The translations under genes and the position numbers were made by a program. A model generated the notes under the pieces. It saw nothing but the letters and a program-made list of their open reading frames with translations, was not told the DNA's origin and ran no database searches. From assembly GCF_943193045.1 (NCBI RefSeq), contig NZ_CALPCN010000001.1, positions 124,001-188,000 of the forward strand: a stretch of DNA of 64,000 nt. The letters run 5' to 3'. Of the stretch, positions 1 to 8,862 are shown piece after piece. Source of the DNA: Pumilibacter muris. GTDB lineage: Bacteria > Bacillota > Clostridia > Christensenellales > Pumilibacteraceae. The stretch's first letter is position 1; each line of letters begins with the position of its first letter.

Positions 1-1140
1 GAAAGGGTTTATAAGCCGCCGTACACGCCCGACGAAGCTATGAGAATGATTTTGAACGGCGAATGCGGCGCGTTCAGCCCGCTTCTTTTGGAATGTTTGA
101 ACGACATTTCCGAATCGCTCAAAACGGAACTAAACGTGATTTCTTTCGGACACGCTACCGACAACGTTATTCACGACACCGTTAAGCAAATGCTTGAAAC
201 TGACGGCGGCGATGCGTCGAACAGGTCTATACAGCTTTTGGAACGCGAGAGAATGAAATATCAATACCTTTTGGATATTTCGCGCGAAATCGTGTTCGAA
301 TACAATTCCGTTCCCGAATTTATAAAGCTATCCGAACTCGGCGCCGAATCGCTCGGCATTCCCATGAAAATAATAGAGCCTGCGAATAATAAGGTATGGA
401 CGCGCATGTTCGCCCGCGAGGACTTTGAACATTTCGTTGCGAAAATAAAAGAGACCACGCCCGAAAATCCTGTGCTTTCCGAAAAATATTTGCTTAATAT
501 AAACCGCGACAAAAAGTGGTGCAAAGTGATTGCCAAAGCTATTTGGAGCGACGGCGAAATGCCCGAGTTCGAGGGCGCGGTAGGCAAAATAGTGGATATA
601 AACGAGGAGTTCGCGGCAATGCAGTCGCTTGAACAAAAAGCCGATTGCGATTCGCGCACAGGGCTTTTCAACCATAACGCCGCAAAGCGCCGCATTTCTG
701 CGATTTTATCGGAAAACAAGGGCAAGAACAAGCGCTATGCGCTAACGGTGTTCGACCTCGATAACTTTAAGGAAGCCAACGACGTATACGGGCATCTTTT
801 CGGCGACGAGGTGTTGGAAGAGATTGCGAGCAGAATAAAGGCGAGCACCCGAAGCACCGATATTGCGGCGCGTATGGGCGGCGACGAATTTATTCTCTTT
901 ATGGAATATAAAGAAACCGTCGAACCGCAAATAAAAAGAATTTTCAAAAAGCTCACCGAGCCTTTTAAAGAATTCGACGTGGGCATAAGCATGGGCGTGG
1001 CGTGCGTAGAAAGTTACGACGGCGACTACGACACATTGTTTACTATGGCGGACACCGCTATGTATACAGTTAAACGCAATAAGAAAAATTCGTTCAGCTT
1101 TTACAACGATTCGATGAAATCTTTGTTGCAAGCCGACTGA
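1..1140 (+). CDS. Diguanylate cyclase (GGDEF protein), 5' end outside the window
   Basis: Makes cyclic di-GMP from two GTP. The reading frame is open from base 1, so the N-terminus lies upstream; the first ATG in the window is at 40. Counting from that Met, a region resembling the tail of an HD-GYP-like domain (about 1-30) is followed by a PAS-like region (about 70-195) and a GGDEF domain (about 200-355). The active-site motif GGDEF is at 280-284, and an RxxD product-inhibition site (RSTD, 271-274) sits exactly five residues before it, so the enzyme looks active and feedback-inhibited. The Hpt protein that follows suggests a phosphorelay. The identity of the upstream domain is inference. Confidence 0.88.
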   Translation, partial: ERVYKPPYTPDEAMRMILNGECGAFSPLLLECLNDISESLKTELNVISFGHATDNVIHDTVKQMLETDGGDASNRSIQLLERERMKYQYLLDISREIVFEYNSVPEFIKLSELGAESLGIPMKIIEPANNKVWTRMFAREDFEHFVAKIKETTPENPVLSEKYLLNINRDKKWCKVIAKAIWSDGEMPEFEGAVGKIVDINEEFAAMQSLEQKADCDSRTGLFNHNAAKRRISAILSENKGKNKRYALTVFDLDNFKEANDVYGHLFGDEVLEEIASRIKASTRSTDIAARMGGDEFILFMEYKETVEPQIKRIFKKLTEPFKEFDVGISMGVACVESYDGDYDTLFTMADTAMYTVKRNKKNSFSFYNDSMKSLLQAD

Positions 1141-1187
1141 TAAAAACTAAGGCAATATTTTACCCGCTACGGGAAAGGAGTTTAAAC

Positions 1188-1541
1188 ATGACCGTTAAAG
1201 AATGTTACGCTTTAATCGGTGCCGACTACGACAACGTTTTGAGCAGGCTTCGTACCGACGAGAGAATAACGAAATTTTTGTTTAAAGTGGCGGAGGATAA
1301 GAGTTATGAACTCTTATGCGATTCGCTTAAAACACAAAATATGCCCGAAGCTTTTCGCGCCGCCCACACGATTAAGGGCGTTTGCATGAATTTGTCGCTT
1401 ACAAAGCTATACGCTTCCGCCGAGCGCCTAACCGAAGCGCTTAGAGGAAGAACGGAATACGGCGACGACATTCCGCCGCTTTTCGAGCAGCTTAAATCCG
1501 ATTACGAAAGCACAGTGAACGGCATAAGAATGTTGCAATAA
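1188..1541 (+). CDS. Hpt-domain phosphotransfer protein
   Basis: A 117-residue protein that is essentially one histidine phosphotransfer four-helix bundle. The motif AAHTIKGV contains the expected phospho-acceptor His at residue 60, followed by the usual Lys-Gly. There is no kinase or receiver domain, so it should shuttle phosphate between separate partners. It lies 47 bp after the GGDEF protein and has a strong ribosome site (AAAGGAG, 1175-1181) before the ATG, so co-transcription is likely. The cognate kinase is not in the window. Confidence 0.85.
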   Translation: MTVKECYALIGADYDNVLSRLRTDERITKFLFKVAEDKSYELLCDSLKTQNMPEAFRAAHTIKGVCMNLSLTKLYASAERLTEALRGRTEYGDDIPPLFEQLKSDYESTVNGIRMLQ

Positions 1542-1545
1542 TAGC

Positions 1546-1574
1546 TTTACATTTTAGCCGCAAAGTGATATAAT
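1546..1574 (+). promoter_or_regulatory. Sigma-A promoter for the 1650 gene and cysK
   Basis: TTTACA (1546-1551), 17-bp spacer, TATAAT (1569-1574). The predicted transcript starts about 70 nt before the ATG at 1650 and would also cover cysK, which begins 9 bp after that gene. Confidence 0.7.
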
Positions 1575-1649
1575 GTGCGATAATAATGTGTTAAAACGGT
1601 ATTTAAAATTTGATGAGTTTGCCAAGCTCAATTAAAGGAGTTTAAAAAA

Positions 1650-1880
1650 ATGTCCAGAAAAAGCGATTTGAAAAAAGCGATTGCCGAAAGCGAACAGGAA
1701 ATCGAGAATTTGGAAAAAAAGCGAGTTAGGTCGCAATCCGCTTTGTTGGAAGCGTTTTTGAATCATACCACGCCCAACGATGCCGACGCGGAATATTTCA
1801 AAGTGTTCACGTCGTTAATCGATTTGGAGCGCGCAAACTTGCGTAAGCTAAACGAAGAGCTTGCCAAACTCGAAGGCTAA
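1650..1880 (+). CDS. Small coiled-coil protein of unknown function
   Basis: A 76-residue soluble protein, not recognised. It has two charged helical stretches (about 4-36 and 55-75) with heptad-like spacing, probably forming a helical hairpin. The ribosome site AAAGGAG stands 9 nt before the ATG, and a good promoter lies upstream. It ends 9 bp before cysK, so the two are probably one transcript. The good start signals and operon position argue that it is real. Confidence 0.65.
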   Translation: MSRKSDLKKAIAESEQEIENLEKKRVRSQSALLEAFLNHTTPNDADAEYFKVFTSLIDLERANLRKLNEELAKLEG

Positions 1881-1889
1881 ACGCAGGGT

Positions 1890-2819
1890 ATGCCTATTTA
1901 TAGGAGCATTGCCGAAACGATAGGCAATACGCCTACCGTAGAACTTACGCGCTACGCGGAAAAATTCGAACTGAACGCGCGAATAGCCGCAAAGCTCGAA
2001 TACTTTAACCCTGCGGGTTCGGCAAAAGACCGAGTTGCTTACGCGATGATTTCCGACGCGGAAAAAAGCGGCGTTCTTAAACTTGGCGCTACAATAATAG
2101 AACCTACGAGCGGAAACACGGGAATAGGGCTCGCTTGTATAGGCGCTGCGAAAGGTTACAGGGTTATTTTAACTATGCCCGACACTATGAGCGCGGAGCG
2201 GATAAATCTTATAAAGGCTTACGGCGCCGAGATTGTTTTAACCGACGGAAAAAAGGGAATGAGCGGCGCAATCGAAAAGGCGCGCGAACTCGCCGCCGAA
2301 ATTGAAGGAAGTTTTATTCCCGACCAATTTTCAAATCCCGCGAATCCGGATATTCATTATAAAACTACGGGACCGGAAATTTGGCGCGACACATTAGGAA
2401 AAGTTGACGCGTTTGTTGCGGGCGTGGGAACGGGCGGCACTATTTCGGGCGTAGGCAAATTCTTAAAGGGCATGAACCCCGCAATAAAGATTGTGGCGGT
2501 GGAACCGTTAAAGTCCGCCGTGTTGTCGGGCGGAATGGCGGGAACTCACGGCATACAGGGGATAGGCGCGGGCTTTGTGCCGGCAAACCTCGATTGCGGA
2601 ATTTACGACGAAGTTTTTGCGGTAGCCGACGAGGACGCTTTCGAATGCGCGAGAGAGCTCGGAAAAACCGAAGGTTTTTTAACGGGTATTTCTTCGGGAG
2701 CTGCGCTTGCCGCCGCAACCGCAGTGGCGCGCCGACCTGAAAGCAAAGGCAAGTTAATTGTTGTGTTATTGCCCGACACAGGCGACAGATACCTTTCCAC
2801 ATCGCTGTTTTCTTACTGA
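1890..2819 (+). CDS. cysK: Cysteine synthase (O-acetylserine sulfhydrylase)
   Basis: PLP enzyme making cysteine from O-acetylserine and sulfide. Its 309 residues match the family's normal size. The PLP-binding lysine is K46 in GSAKDR, and the substrate/phosphate loop PTSGNTG is at 72-78. The glycine-rich GTGGTISG loop and the C-terminal LLPDTGDRYLST block are also present. The ribosome site before ATG 1890 is weak (GCAGGG), so translation may be coupled to the small gene ending 9 bp earlier. A strong terminator follows. Confidence 0.95.
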   Translation: MPIYRSIAETIGNTPTVELTRYAEKFELNARIAAKLEYFNPAGSAKDRVAYAMISDAEKSGVLKLGATIIEPTSGNTGIGLACIGAAKGYRVILTMPDTMSAERINLIKAYGAEIVLTDGKKGMSGAIEKARELAAEIEGSFIPDQFSNPANPDIHYKTTGPEIWRDTLGKVDAFVAGVGTGGTISGVGKFLKGMNPAIKIVAVEPLKSAVLSGGMAGTHGIQGIGAGFVPANLDCGIYDEVFAVADEDAFECARELGKTEGFLTGISSGAALAAATAVARRPESKGKLIVVLLPDTGDRYLSTSLFSY

Positions 2820-2840
2820 ATTTTACGCACGGTAAATATA

Positions 2841-2873
2841 AAGAGTTTTGCTTTTCCGCAAAACTCTTTTTTT
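2841..2873. terminator. Bidirectional rho-independent terminator
   Basis: An 11-bp perfect stem (AAGAGTTTTGC, 2841-2851, with GCAAAACTCTT, 2858-2868), a 6-nt loop and a T run to 2873, with A residues on the other flank. It lies between the convergent cysK and araC-type genes and can serve both. Confidence 0.9.
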
Positions 2874-2880
2874 ATTTGCA

Positions 2881-3717
2881 CTAAATAATATTTTGTTTTT
2901 TGCCGTTTTTCAAATATTGAGTGGGAGAACAACCGAATATTTTTCTGAATTCGATTGTGTAATTTTTCGGATTTTCCCAACCGAGCATTGTGGCTATGTC
3001 TATAATTTTCATGTTTCCGAGCATTTTACAAGAATAAGTAACTTTATTTTTGTTGTGGTAGGCTATTATAGAGGTGTTAAAGTGCTTTTTAAACATTTGC
3101 GAAACATAACTGTGCGAATATCCCGTTTTGGCTATTATTTCGTCGATTGAAAGATAAATATAATCGAAATAAGTTAAGTGCATGTAAAGGTCGTTGAGCC
3201 AATCGGGAACGGCGCCGTTGCCCGTTATGTTTTTTGCTATAAAACAGCCGAGCAGTTCTATTATTATCGTTTTGTGCAGTTGCGAAAGGTGAGCGGCTTG
3301 CTCGCCGCTTATGGGATTTGTGCCGTTGAAGAGCGAAGATTTGTGCGATATGGCGTTAAATTCGTCTACCGAAAGATTAGTGATATACGGTTCTTTTCTC
3401 GACGTAAGTTCTTGGTAAAAGTTTTCTCCTATGGCGTTGCAAATATTTTTCATAGCGTCTACGGTGGCGTAATAGTCGCGGTACAAGCAGTCTTTTCCCG
3501 AAAAGCTGATTTCGTGGTATTCGTCGGGTCGTATCAAAACAAGCGCGCCGTGTTTCAGCTCTTTTAACGGACCGCCGCACATGGAATGTTTGCAAGTTCC
3601 GTTCAGAACGAGAGCAAACTCGAAAAATGTGTGCCCATGCGGCGGCTGCGCAGGACAATACACGTTCAGTCGGGTAAACGGATTAGCGTCTATAACGGTT
3701 TCGTCGAGTATGTTCAT
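2881..3717 (-). CDS. AraC-family transcriptional regulator 1
   Basis: A 278-residue sugar-type AraC regulator with an N-terminal cupin-like sensing domain (about 10-150, containing HGHTFFEFALV) and a C-terminal pair of helix-turn-helix motifs (about 185-275, ending near GCSPTQYLK). It is divergent from the operon starting at 3902 and is its likely controller. The frame is open further upstream, but I choose ATG 3717 because the promoter -10 box lies only 9 nt before it; starting further out would place the promoter inside the gene. The mRNA is therefore probably leaderless. Confidence 0.88.
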   Translation of the reverse strand: MNILDETVIDANPFTRLNVYCPAQPPHGHTFFEFALVLNGTCKHSMCGGPLKELKHGALVLIRPDEYHEISFSGKDCLYRDYYATVDAMKNICNAIGENFYQELTSRKEPYITNLSVDEFNAISHKSSLFNGTNPISGEQAAHLSQLHKTIIIELLGCFIAKNITGNGAVPDWLNDLYMHLTYFDYIYLSIDEIIAKTGYSHSYVSQMFKKHFNTSIIAYHNKNKVTYSCKMLGNMKIIDIATMLGWENPKNYTIEFRKIFGCSPTQYLKNGKKQNII

Positions 3718-3726
3718 AATATTCAA

Positions 3727-3755
3727 ATTGTACCTTAAAACGTAGAAAAAGTCAA
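3727..3755 (-). promoter_or_regulatory. Promoter of AraC regulator 1 (leaderless type)
   Basis: On the minus strand: TTGACT (3755-3750), 17-bp spacer, TACAAT (3732-3727). The ATG (3717) begins 9 nt after the -10 box, so transcription would start within about 2 nt of the start codon. There is no room for a ribosome-binding site in the mRNA. Confidence 0.72.
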
Positions 3756-3790
3756 TACTCATATATAATAAAGCGGAAAAATACCCCGAA

Positions 3791-3817
3791 ATCATAAAAA
3801 ACGGTGTTTTTGATGAT
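3791..3817. promoter_or_regulatory. Operator-like inverted repeat in the divergent region
   Basis: Arms ATCATAAAAAAC (3791-3802) and GTTTTTGATGAT (3806-3817) match at 11 of 12 positions around a GGT centre. The repeat ends 9 bp before the -35 box of the 3902 operon. It suits a dimeric regulator, possibly AraC regulator 1, although this family more often binds direct repeats. Confidence 0.5.
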
Positions 3818-3826
3818 AAAAAGGGG

Positions 3827-3855
3827 TTGCTACGAAACGAGTCGGGATATATAAT
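3827..3855 (+). promoter_or_regulatory. Promoter of the first ABC/glycosidase operon
   Basis: TTGCTA (3827-3832), 17-bp spacer, TATAAT (3850-3855). It gives a leader of about 40 nt before the ATG at 3902. No other good promoter was seen until the terminator at 16185, so the eight genes 3902-16158 may be one transcript. Confidence 0.72.
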
Positions 3856-3901
3856 TAAATTGATGATTAAATAATCCGAATATATTCAAACGGAGAAAAT
3901 C

Positions 3902-5239
3902 ATGAGGAGAAATGCCGTGAAAAAGCTTTATGCAATCATGCTGTCGTTGGTTTTTATGTTGTGCGGTTGCTCGTCGGCTCCCAAAGACGCGCCGCTTGGC
4001 ACTAACGCCGAATACGACGTTTTGGGGCTGGGAAATATTGCCGTAGGCATGTGGGTGACGCCTACCGATGCGTACCGCACGGAAGAACAGTTCAAACTTC
4101 TTTCCGAAAGCGGAATAAACGTTGTGAACGGTTTCGGTTATTCCGAAAATACCGACGAGAAAGTGCAAGCGGTGCTCGACTACTGCGAAAAATTCGGGCT
4201 GAAATATCTTTACAGCTCTATTGCGGTGGAAGAAAATATACGCGCGTATAAAGACGCTCCCGACGAAAAACTTGTTAGCGCGACTATGGAGCAAATAGAT
4301 AAGTTCGCGTCTCACTCGGCTTATGCGGGACAACTGTTTTTAGACGAGCCGTCGGTTGCGTATTTCGACGCTTTAAAAGAGTTCATAGGCGCGTATAAAG
4401 AAAAGCACCCCGATAAGCTTGCGTATGTGAATATGCTTCCGTCTTACGGCGTTGCGGGTTCGGGAAGTTCGGGCTACGAATCTTATGTTGACAGTTGGAT
4501 TGAAAAGATTTCGCCGAATATGTATTCTTACGACAGCTATCCGCTTATAGACTACAACCCCGAAACGCCGGGTTACCGCACCGAAATGGAAGATTATTAT
4601 TATAACCTCGATTTGTTGCGCGTTAAAACTCTCGAAGCGGGAATTCCCATGTGGGCTTTTGCGGCGACTCTTGCATACACGCACCCTTCGGAGCCTAACC
4701 GCCGCGAGCCTTCGCGCGAGGAAATAAGGTGGCAGGTTTTTTCGGACCTTGCGTTCGGCGCTAAGGGTATTCAATATTTTTGTTACTTTACGCCCGGTCA
4801 GGATTCTTACGGCGAAGCTATGGTAACGCGCGGCGGCGTTCCCACAGAACGTTATTATTATGTGCAAGAGTTGAACAAGGAGTTTTCGTCTTACGGAAAC
4901 ATACTTTTAAACAGCGACGCAGTGGGCGTTATGTTTAACGATTATCGCAGAAACGGTTTCGATATTTATTCCACGCCGCTCAAAAAATTCGGAAGCATAG
5001 AAAGCGTTGAGGGAAACAGATATGTGGTAGGCTGTTTCAGCGATAAAGATACCGGCAAGAAAAGCGTGTTAATATCGCCCACAACCCCGCGCGACGATAT
5101 AACGCTAACGCTTAACATGGCGAAAAACGTTAAGAGCGTTAGCGCCTACGTCGGCGGCGAAAAAACGACGCTTAACGTGGAGAACCGTCGTTTAACGCTT
5201 AACGTAAAACACGGAGACGCGGTTTTGCTGCAACTGTAA
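3902..5239 (+). CDS. Glycosidase-like TIM-barrel lipoprotein (DEP type, pair A)
   Basis: A 445-residue secreted lipoprotein with lipobox LCGC near residue 23. The body reads as a clan GH-A-like TIM barrel: strand motif LFLDEP with D148-E149, then YVNMLPSYG, then SYDSYP, and a late strand GIQYFCYF. The Glu of DEP occupies the place where GH-A enzymes carry the acid/base (usually NEP). A clear nucleophile was not identified. It is paralogous to the protein at 12404. Position next to a sugar ABC importer supports extracellular attack on a glycan. The family was not recognised, so the activity is inference. Confidence 0.7.
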   Translation: MRRNAVKKLYAIMLSLVFMLCGCSSAPKDAPLGTNAEYDVLGLGNIAVGMWVTPTDAYRTEEQFKLLSESGINVVNGFGYSENTDEKVQAVLDYCEKFGLKYLYSSIAVEENIRAYKDAPDEKLVSATMEQIDKFASHSAYAGQLFLDEPSVAYFDALKEFIGAYKEKHPDKLAYVNMLPSYGVAGSGSSGYESYVDSWIEKISPNMYSYDSYPLIDYNPETPGYRTEMEDYYYNLDLLRVKTLEAGIPMWAFAATLAYTHPSEPNRREPSREEIRWQVFSDLAFGAKGIQYFCYFTPGQDSYGEAMVTRGGVPTERYYYVQELNKEFSSYGNILLNSDAVGVMFNDYRRNGFDIYSTPLKKFGSIESVEGNRYVVGCFSDKDTGKKSVLISPTTPRDDITLTLNMAKNVKSVSAYVGGEKTTLNVENRRLTLNVKHGDAVLLQL

Positions 5240-5286
5240 AAATATTTTTGTTAAACCGTTAGCAAACAATATAAGGAGAAAAGATT

Positions 5287-6963
5287 ATGAAAAAAAGGTT
5301 GACTGTTTTCGCGCTTGTGTTAACGTTACTTATGCCGTGCGTTGCCTGTTCGGGCGGCGGCGACGGTATAGATAACACCAAAACGCAGCTTTACGTCGGC
5401 GTATACGACGGCGGGCTCGGAGCCGACAGCGTATACGCTATGGCTAAGCGCTTCGAGCAAAAGTATGCCGAACATTCTTTCGAAGAGGGAAAAACGGGCG
5501 TTCAGGTTAAAGTTTTAATGAACACCTACAATAACGGACTTGAAAACACCATTTCCGATATGACCGAAGAAGTGTTTATAGGAACATCGGCTAACGCGAA
5601 CTATCTTGCGCGCAAAGGGCTGTTAACCGATATTTCGGACGTTTACGAAAAGCCGCTGAACTACGATTTCGTTACCGGCGAAACCGACGCTTCGGAATCG
5701 GACGTTAAACCGAAAGATAAAATCCGCAGCGACTTAAAATATTATTACCGCGACGAAGAGGGCAAGTATTACGGATTTCCGGGAGCAACCACGTTTTACG
5801 GTTTGGTTTACGACATAGACCTTTTCGAGCAGGAAAATTTGTATTTTGCGAAAGACGGCGGTTTTGTGAAGTCGGCTTCCGACGCCCGTTCGGCAGGACC
5901 CGACGGAAAATTAGAAACCGAGTACGACAACGGTTTGCCCGCAACTTACGAACAGTTCTTCGAACTTTGCGACAAAATCGTGTCGCTCGGCATGACGCCC
6001 GTTATGTGGGGCGGAACGGTGCAGGAATACGTTAGCAGCTTTTTAACAGCTCTTGCCGCCGATAACGACGGAAAAGAACAAACGGAGCTCAACTATAACT
6101 ACGACGGACTCGCAACGACTCTTGTGTCGGGCGTAAGCGGCGACAATGTGGAAATAGGGGCGAGCGAGCAAATAAGCGCCCGCAACGGCTATAAACTTTA
6201 TAAGCAAGAGGGCAGATACCGCGCGCTCAAATTTTTGGAGCGTCTTACGTCGAACCCGTCGTACTTCAATAAAAACGACGCAACGAGCAACGCTTTCGGA
6301 AACACCGACGCGCAAGACGCGTTCCTTACGTCTAAGCACCCCGAATTTAACCGCAAACGCACCGCTATGCTTATTGAGGGCAACTGGTGGGGAGCGGAGG
6401 CTCGCGGCACGTTTTTAGAGCTAAGCGCCGAATACGGCGACGGCGATTCTATGGAAACGCGCCGTTTCGGAATGTTGCCTCTTCCCAAAGCTACCGCCGA
6501 TAAAGTGGGCGAGCGGTATACGTTTTTGGAACGTTGCGTCGGCGACGGATTTGTGAACGGGAACATAGCGGAATATAAAAAGAATTTGGCTAAGAGTTTC
6601 GTTCAATTCATGTTCACCGACGAATCGTGCGTGGAGTATTTGAAAATAAACAGCATTTGCATGCCTATCGAGTTCGATATAGGCGACGAATATTCTTCGC
6701 TCACTCCTTGGGGCAAAAACATGTACGATTTAAAAGAAAACGCTGTAACCGCCACAATGTACAGCCGCAGTAAAATTATGCAAAATTATTCCACAGACTT
6801 ATGGTATTCGCCCAACTTGTGGCTTTCGAAAATAGGCGGCACTACTTACACATACCCGTCGTTTGCAATGATAAACAACGGCGCGTCGGCAAAAACTTAT
6901 TTCGACGGACTTTCGGCTTATTGGACGGAAGACACATGGAAGAGTAAATTTACCGATATTTAA
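5287..6963 (+). CDS. ABC sugar importer, solute-binding lipoprotein 1
   Basis: Extracellular binding protein of a carbohydrate ABC importer, family 1 type. At 558 residues it is longer than the usual 400-450. Signal peptide with lipid-attachment Cys at about 21 (CVAC). The body shows the features of this fold, such as a Trp-rich hinge stretch near NWWGAEARG and a C-terminal FVQFMFTDE helix. It is followed at 22 and 5 bp by two permease genes. No ATPase is encoded nearby. The large size suggests an oligosaccharide ligand; the sugar cannot be told from sequence. Confidence 0.88.
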   Translation: MKKRLTVFALVLTLLMPCVACSGGGDGIDNTKTQLYVGVYDGGLGADSVYAMAKRFEQKYAEHSFEEGKTGVQVKVLMNTYNNGLENTISDMTEEVFIGTSANANYLARKGLLTDISDVYEKPLNYDFVTGETDASESDVKPKDKIRSDLKYYYRDEEGKYYGFPGATTFYGLVYDIDLFEQENLYFAKDGGFVKSASDARSAGPDGKLETEYDNGLPATYEQFFELCDKIVSLGMTPVMWGGTVQEYVSSFLTALAADNDGKEQTELNYNYDGLATTLVSGVSGDNVEIGASEQISARNGYKLYKQEGRYRALKFLERLTSNPSYFNKNDATSNAFGNTDAQDAFLTSKHPEFNRKRTAMLIEGNWWGAEARGTFLELSAEYGDGDSMETRRFGMLPLPKATADKVGERYTFLERCVGDGFVNGNIAEYKKNLAKSFVQFMFTDESCVEYLKINSICMPIEFDIGDEYSSLTPWGKNMYDLKENAVTATMYSRSKIMQNYSTDLWYSPNLWLSKIGGTTYTYPSFAMINNGASAKTYFDGLSAYWTEDTWKSKFTDI

Positions 6964-6984
6964 ACCGAGTTTACCGGAGGACTT

Positions 6985-7917
6985 ATGATTTCGGAAGTGA
7001 AAAAACGGGCGGGCAAAAAACGCATGCACGACAGAATATTCTTCGCGTGTTTGGTAACTCTGCCTCTCGTGCATTTCTTCATTTTCTATATTTGCGTGAA
7101 TTTCAATTCAGTATTGTTGGCTTTTAAAAGTTATAATTCCGACAGCGGCTATTCGTGGGTGGGGTTGCAAAACTTTAAAAATTTGTTTTCCGATTTCGGA
7201 AAATTCACGCTCTATAAAAAGGCGCTGAAAAACTCTATGCTTGTGTTTTTGGTGGGCACCACCGTTTCCACCGTGCTCGCGCTCTTGTTTTCGTATTACA
7301 TTTATAAAAAAGCGTCGCGCGGCAAAAACGTTTTCAAAGTGTTGTTGTTCATGCCGAGCATAATTTCGTCTATCGCAATGGCAACCATGTTTAAGCAATT
7401 TGCCGACAGCGCCATACCCAAACTTGTTCAAACCGTTTTTCACAAAGAAGTTCAAGGGTTGCTACAAAATCCGGACACAACGATGGGAGCCGTAATATTT
7501 TACAACGTGTGGATAGGCTTCGGCGTGAATATCTTGCTCTATTTGGGAGCAATGAACAACATATCCGAATCTGTGGTGGAAGCGGCGAAGCTCGACGGAG
7601 TAACGTTTGTGTCGGAGTTTTTCAAAATAACGTTGCCGCTTGTGTTCGGAACTGTTCAAACTCTGCTCGTAGTGGCAATCGGAGGAATTTTTATAAATCA
7701 GGCGAGTTTGGTTTCGTTCTTCGGAACCACGTCGGAAGAAGAGTTTTTCACTATAGGATATTGGTTATATAAAGAGACGGTTAAAAACACGTTAAACAAC
7801 TCCAACGCAGGACTTCCTCAACTTTCGGCATTCGGCTTATTGCTAACGTTTGTTACTGTGCCCGTAGTGTATCTGTTTAACTTTATTACAAAAAAGTTCG
7901 GACCGAGCGTGGGGTGA
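6985..7917 (+). CDS. ABC sugar importer permease 1A (MalF/UgpA type)
   Basis: A 310-residue inner-membrane subunit with six predicted transmembrane segments, the first near 20-45. The EAA loop that contacts the ATPase is clear (EAAKLDGVTFVSEFFKITLP). Ribosome site GGAGG before the ATG. It pairs with the permease at 7922, as MalF does with MalG. Confidence 0.92.
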   Translation: MISEVKKRAGKKRMHDRIFFACLVTLPLVHFFIFYICVNFNSVLLAFKSYNSDSGYSWVGLQNFKNLFSDFGKFTLYKKALKNSMLVFLVGTTVSTVLALLFSYYIYKKASRGKNVFKVLLFMPSIISSIAMATMFKQFADSAIPKLVQTVFHKEVQGLLQNPDTTMGAVIFYNVWIGFGVNILLYLGAMNNISESVVEAAKLDGVTFVSEFFKITLPLVFGTVQTLLVVAIGGIFINQASLVSFFGTTSEEEFFTIGYWLYKETVKNTLNNSNAGLPQLSAFGLLLTFVTVPVVYLFNFITKKFGPSVG

Positions 7918-7921
7918 CAAT

Positions 7922-8809
7922 ATGAAAGAAAAAACAAAACGCAAATTTTCATTGTCGCCGCTTTCAATCGTAATATTCGTTATACTCGTGCTTTACGTTG
8001 TATCGCTTGTTGTGCCGCTTTTGTGGTCGTTGCTCACGTCGGTTAAAGGACGCCTCGACTACTTGAACAATCCTTTCGGGCTTCCGAAAAAGTGGTTGTT
8101 CTCAAATTATAAAACCGCTGCGGATAATTTTGCGTCGAGCATAACCACGAATAAAGGCGTTCGCACAGTGCAGATTTGGGAAATGCTATTAAATTCGTTG
8201 CTGTTTGCGCTCGGTTCGGCGTTTATAGGAACTTTGGTTACTTGCATAATGGCGTATGCATCGGCAAGATTTAACTTTTTTGCAAGCAAAATTATTTACG
8301 GCATTGTTATAGTTACTATGATTTTGCCGATAGTGGGCAGCTTGCCGTCCGAAATTCAGCTTGTGAAAACTTTGGGACTTTACGATTCGATGCTCGGCAT
8401 GTGGATTATGAAAGCGGGATTTTTAGGAATGCACTTTCTTATATTTTACGGAGTGTTTAAAGCGCTCCCCAAAGATTTCTCGGAAGCCGCTTATGTGGAC
8501 GGAGCGTCTAACCTAATGGTTATGCTAAAAATAATTTTGCCGCTCGTTCGCAACACTTTTTTCACAATAATGCTAATCAAATTTATCGACTTTTGGAACG
8601 ATTACTACATGACAATGTCGTTCATGCCAAACATAAAAACGCTCGCTTTCGGACTGTACGAATACAGCCAGTCGTATAAGCCCGCAATATCGAGCGCGCC
8701 CATGAAGCTTGCGGGATGTTGCATACTCGCGGTGCCCATACTCGTGTTGTTCTTTTGTTTTCACAATAAAATAATGGGCAACGTTTCTATGGGCGGAATA
8801 AAAGAATAA
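7922..8809 (+). CDS. ABC sugar importer permease 1B (MalG/UgpE type)
   Basis: A 295-residue membrane subunit with six predicted segments, the first at about 15-38. The EAA loop reads EAAYVDGASNLMVMLKIILP. The start is 4 bp after the stop of permease 1A, which points to translational coupling. The C-terminal GNVSMGGIKE tail is typical of MalG-like subunits. Confidence 0.92.
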   Translation: MKEKTKRKFSLSPLSIVIFVILVLYVVSLVVPLLWSLLTSVKGRLDYLNNPFGLPKKWLFSNYKTAADNFASSITTNKGVRTVQIWEMLLNSLLFALGSAFIGTLVTCIMAYASARFNFFASKIIYGIVIVTMILPIVGSLPSEIQLVKTLGLYDSMLGMWIMKAGFLGMHFLIFYGVFKALPKDFSEAAYVDGASNLMVMLKIILPLVRNTFFTIMLIKFIDFWNDYYMTMSFMPNIKTLAFGLYEYSQSYKPAISSAPMKLAGCCILAVPILVLFFCFHNKIMGNVSMGGIKE

Positions 8810-8862
8810 TTTTGAAATACGAAATAAGGCTACTTAAATGACGCACAGGAGGTCGCGCGTTT

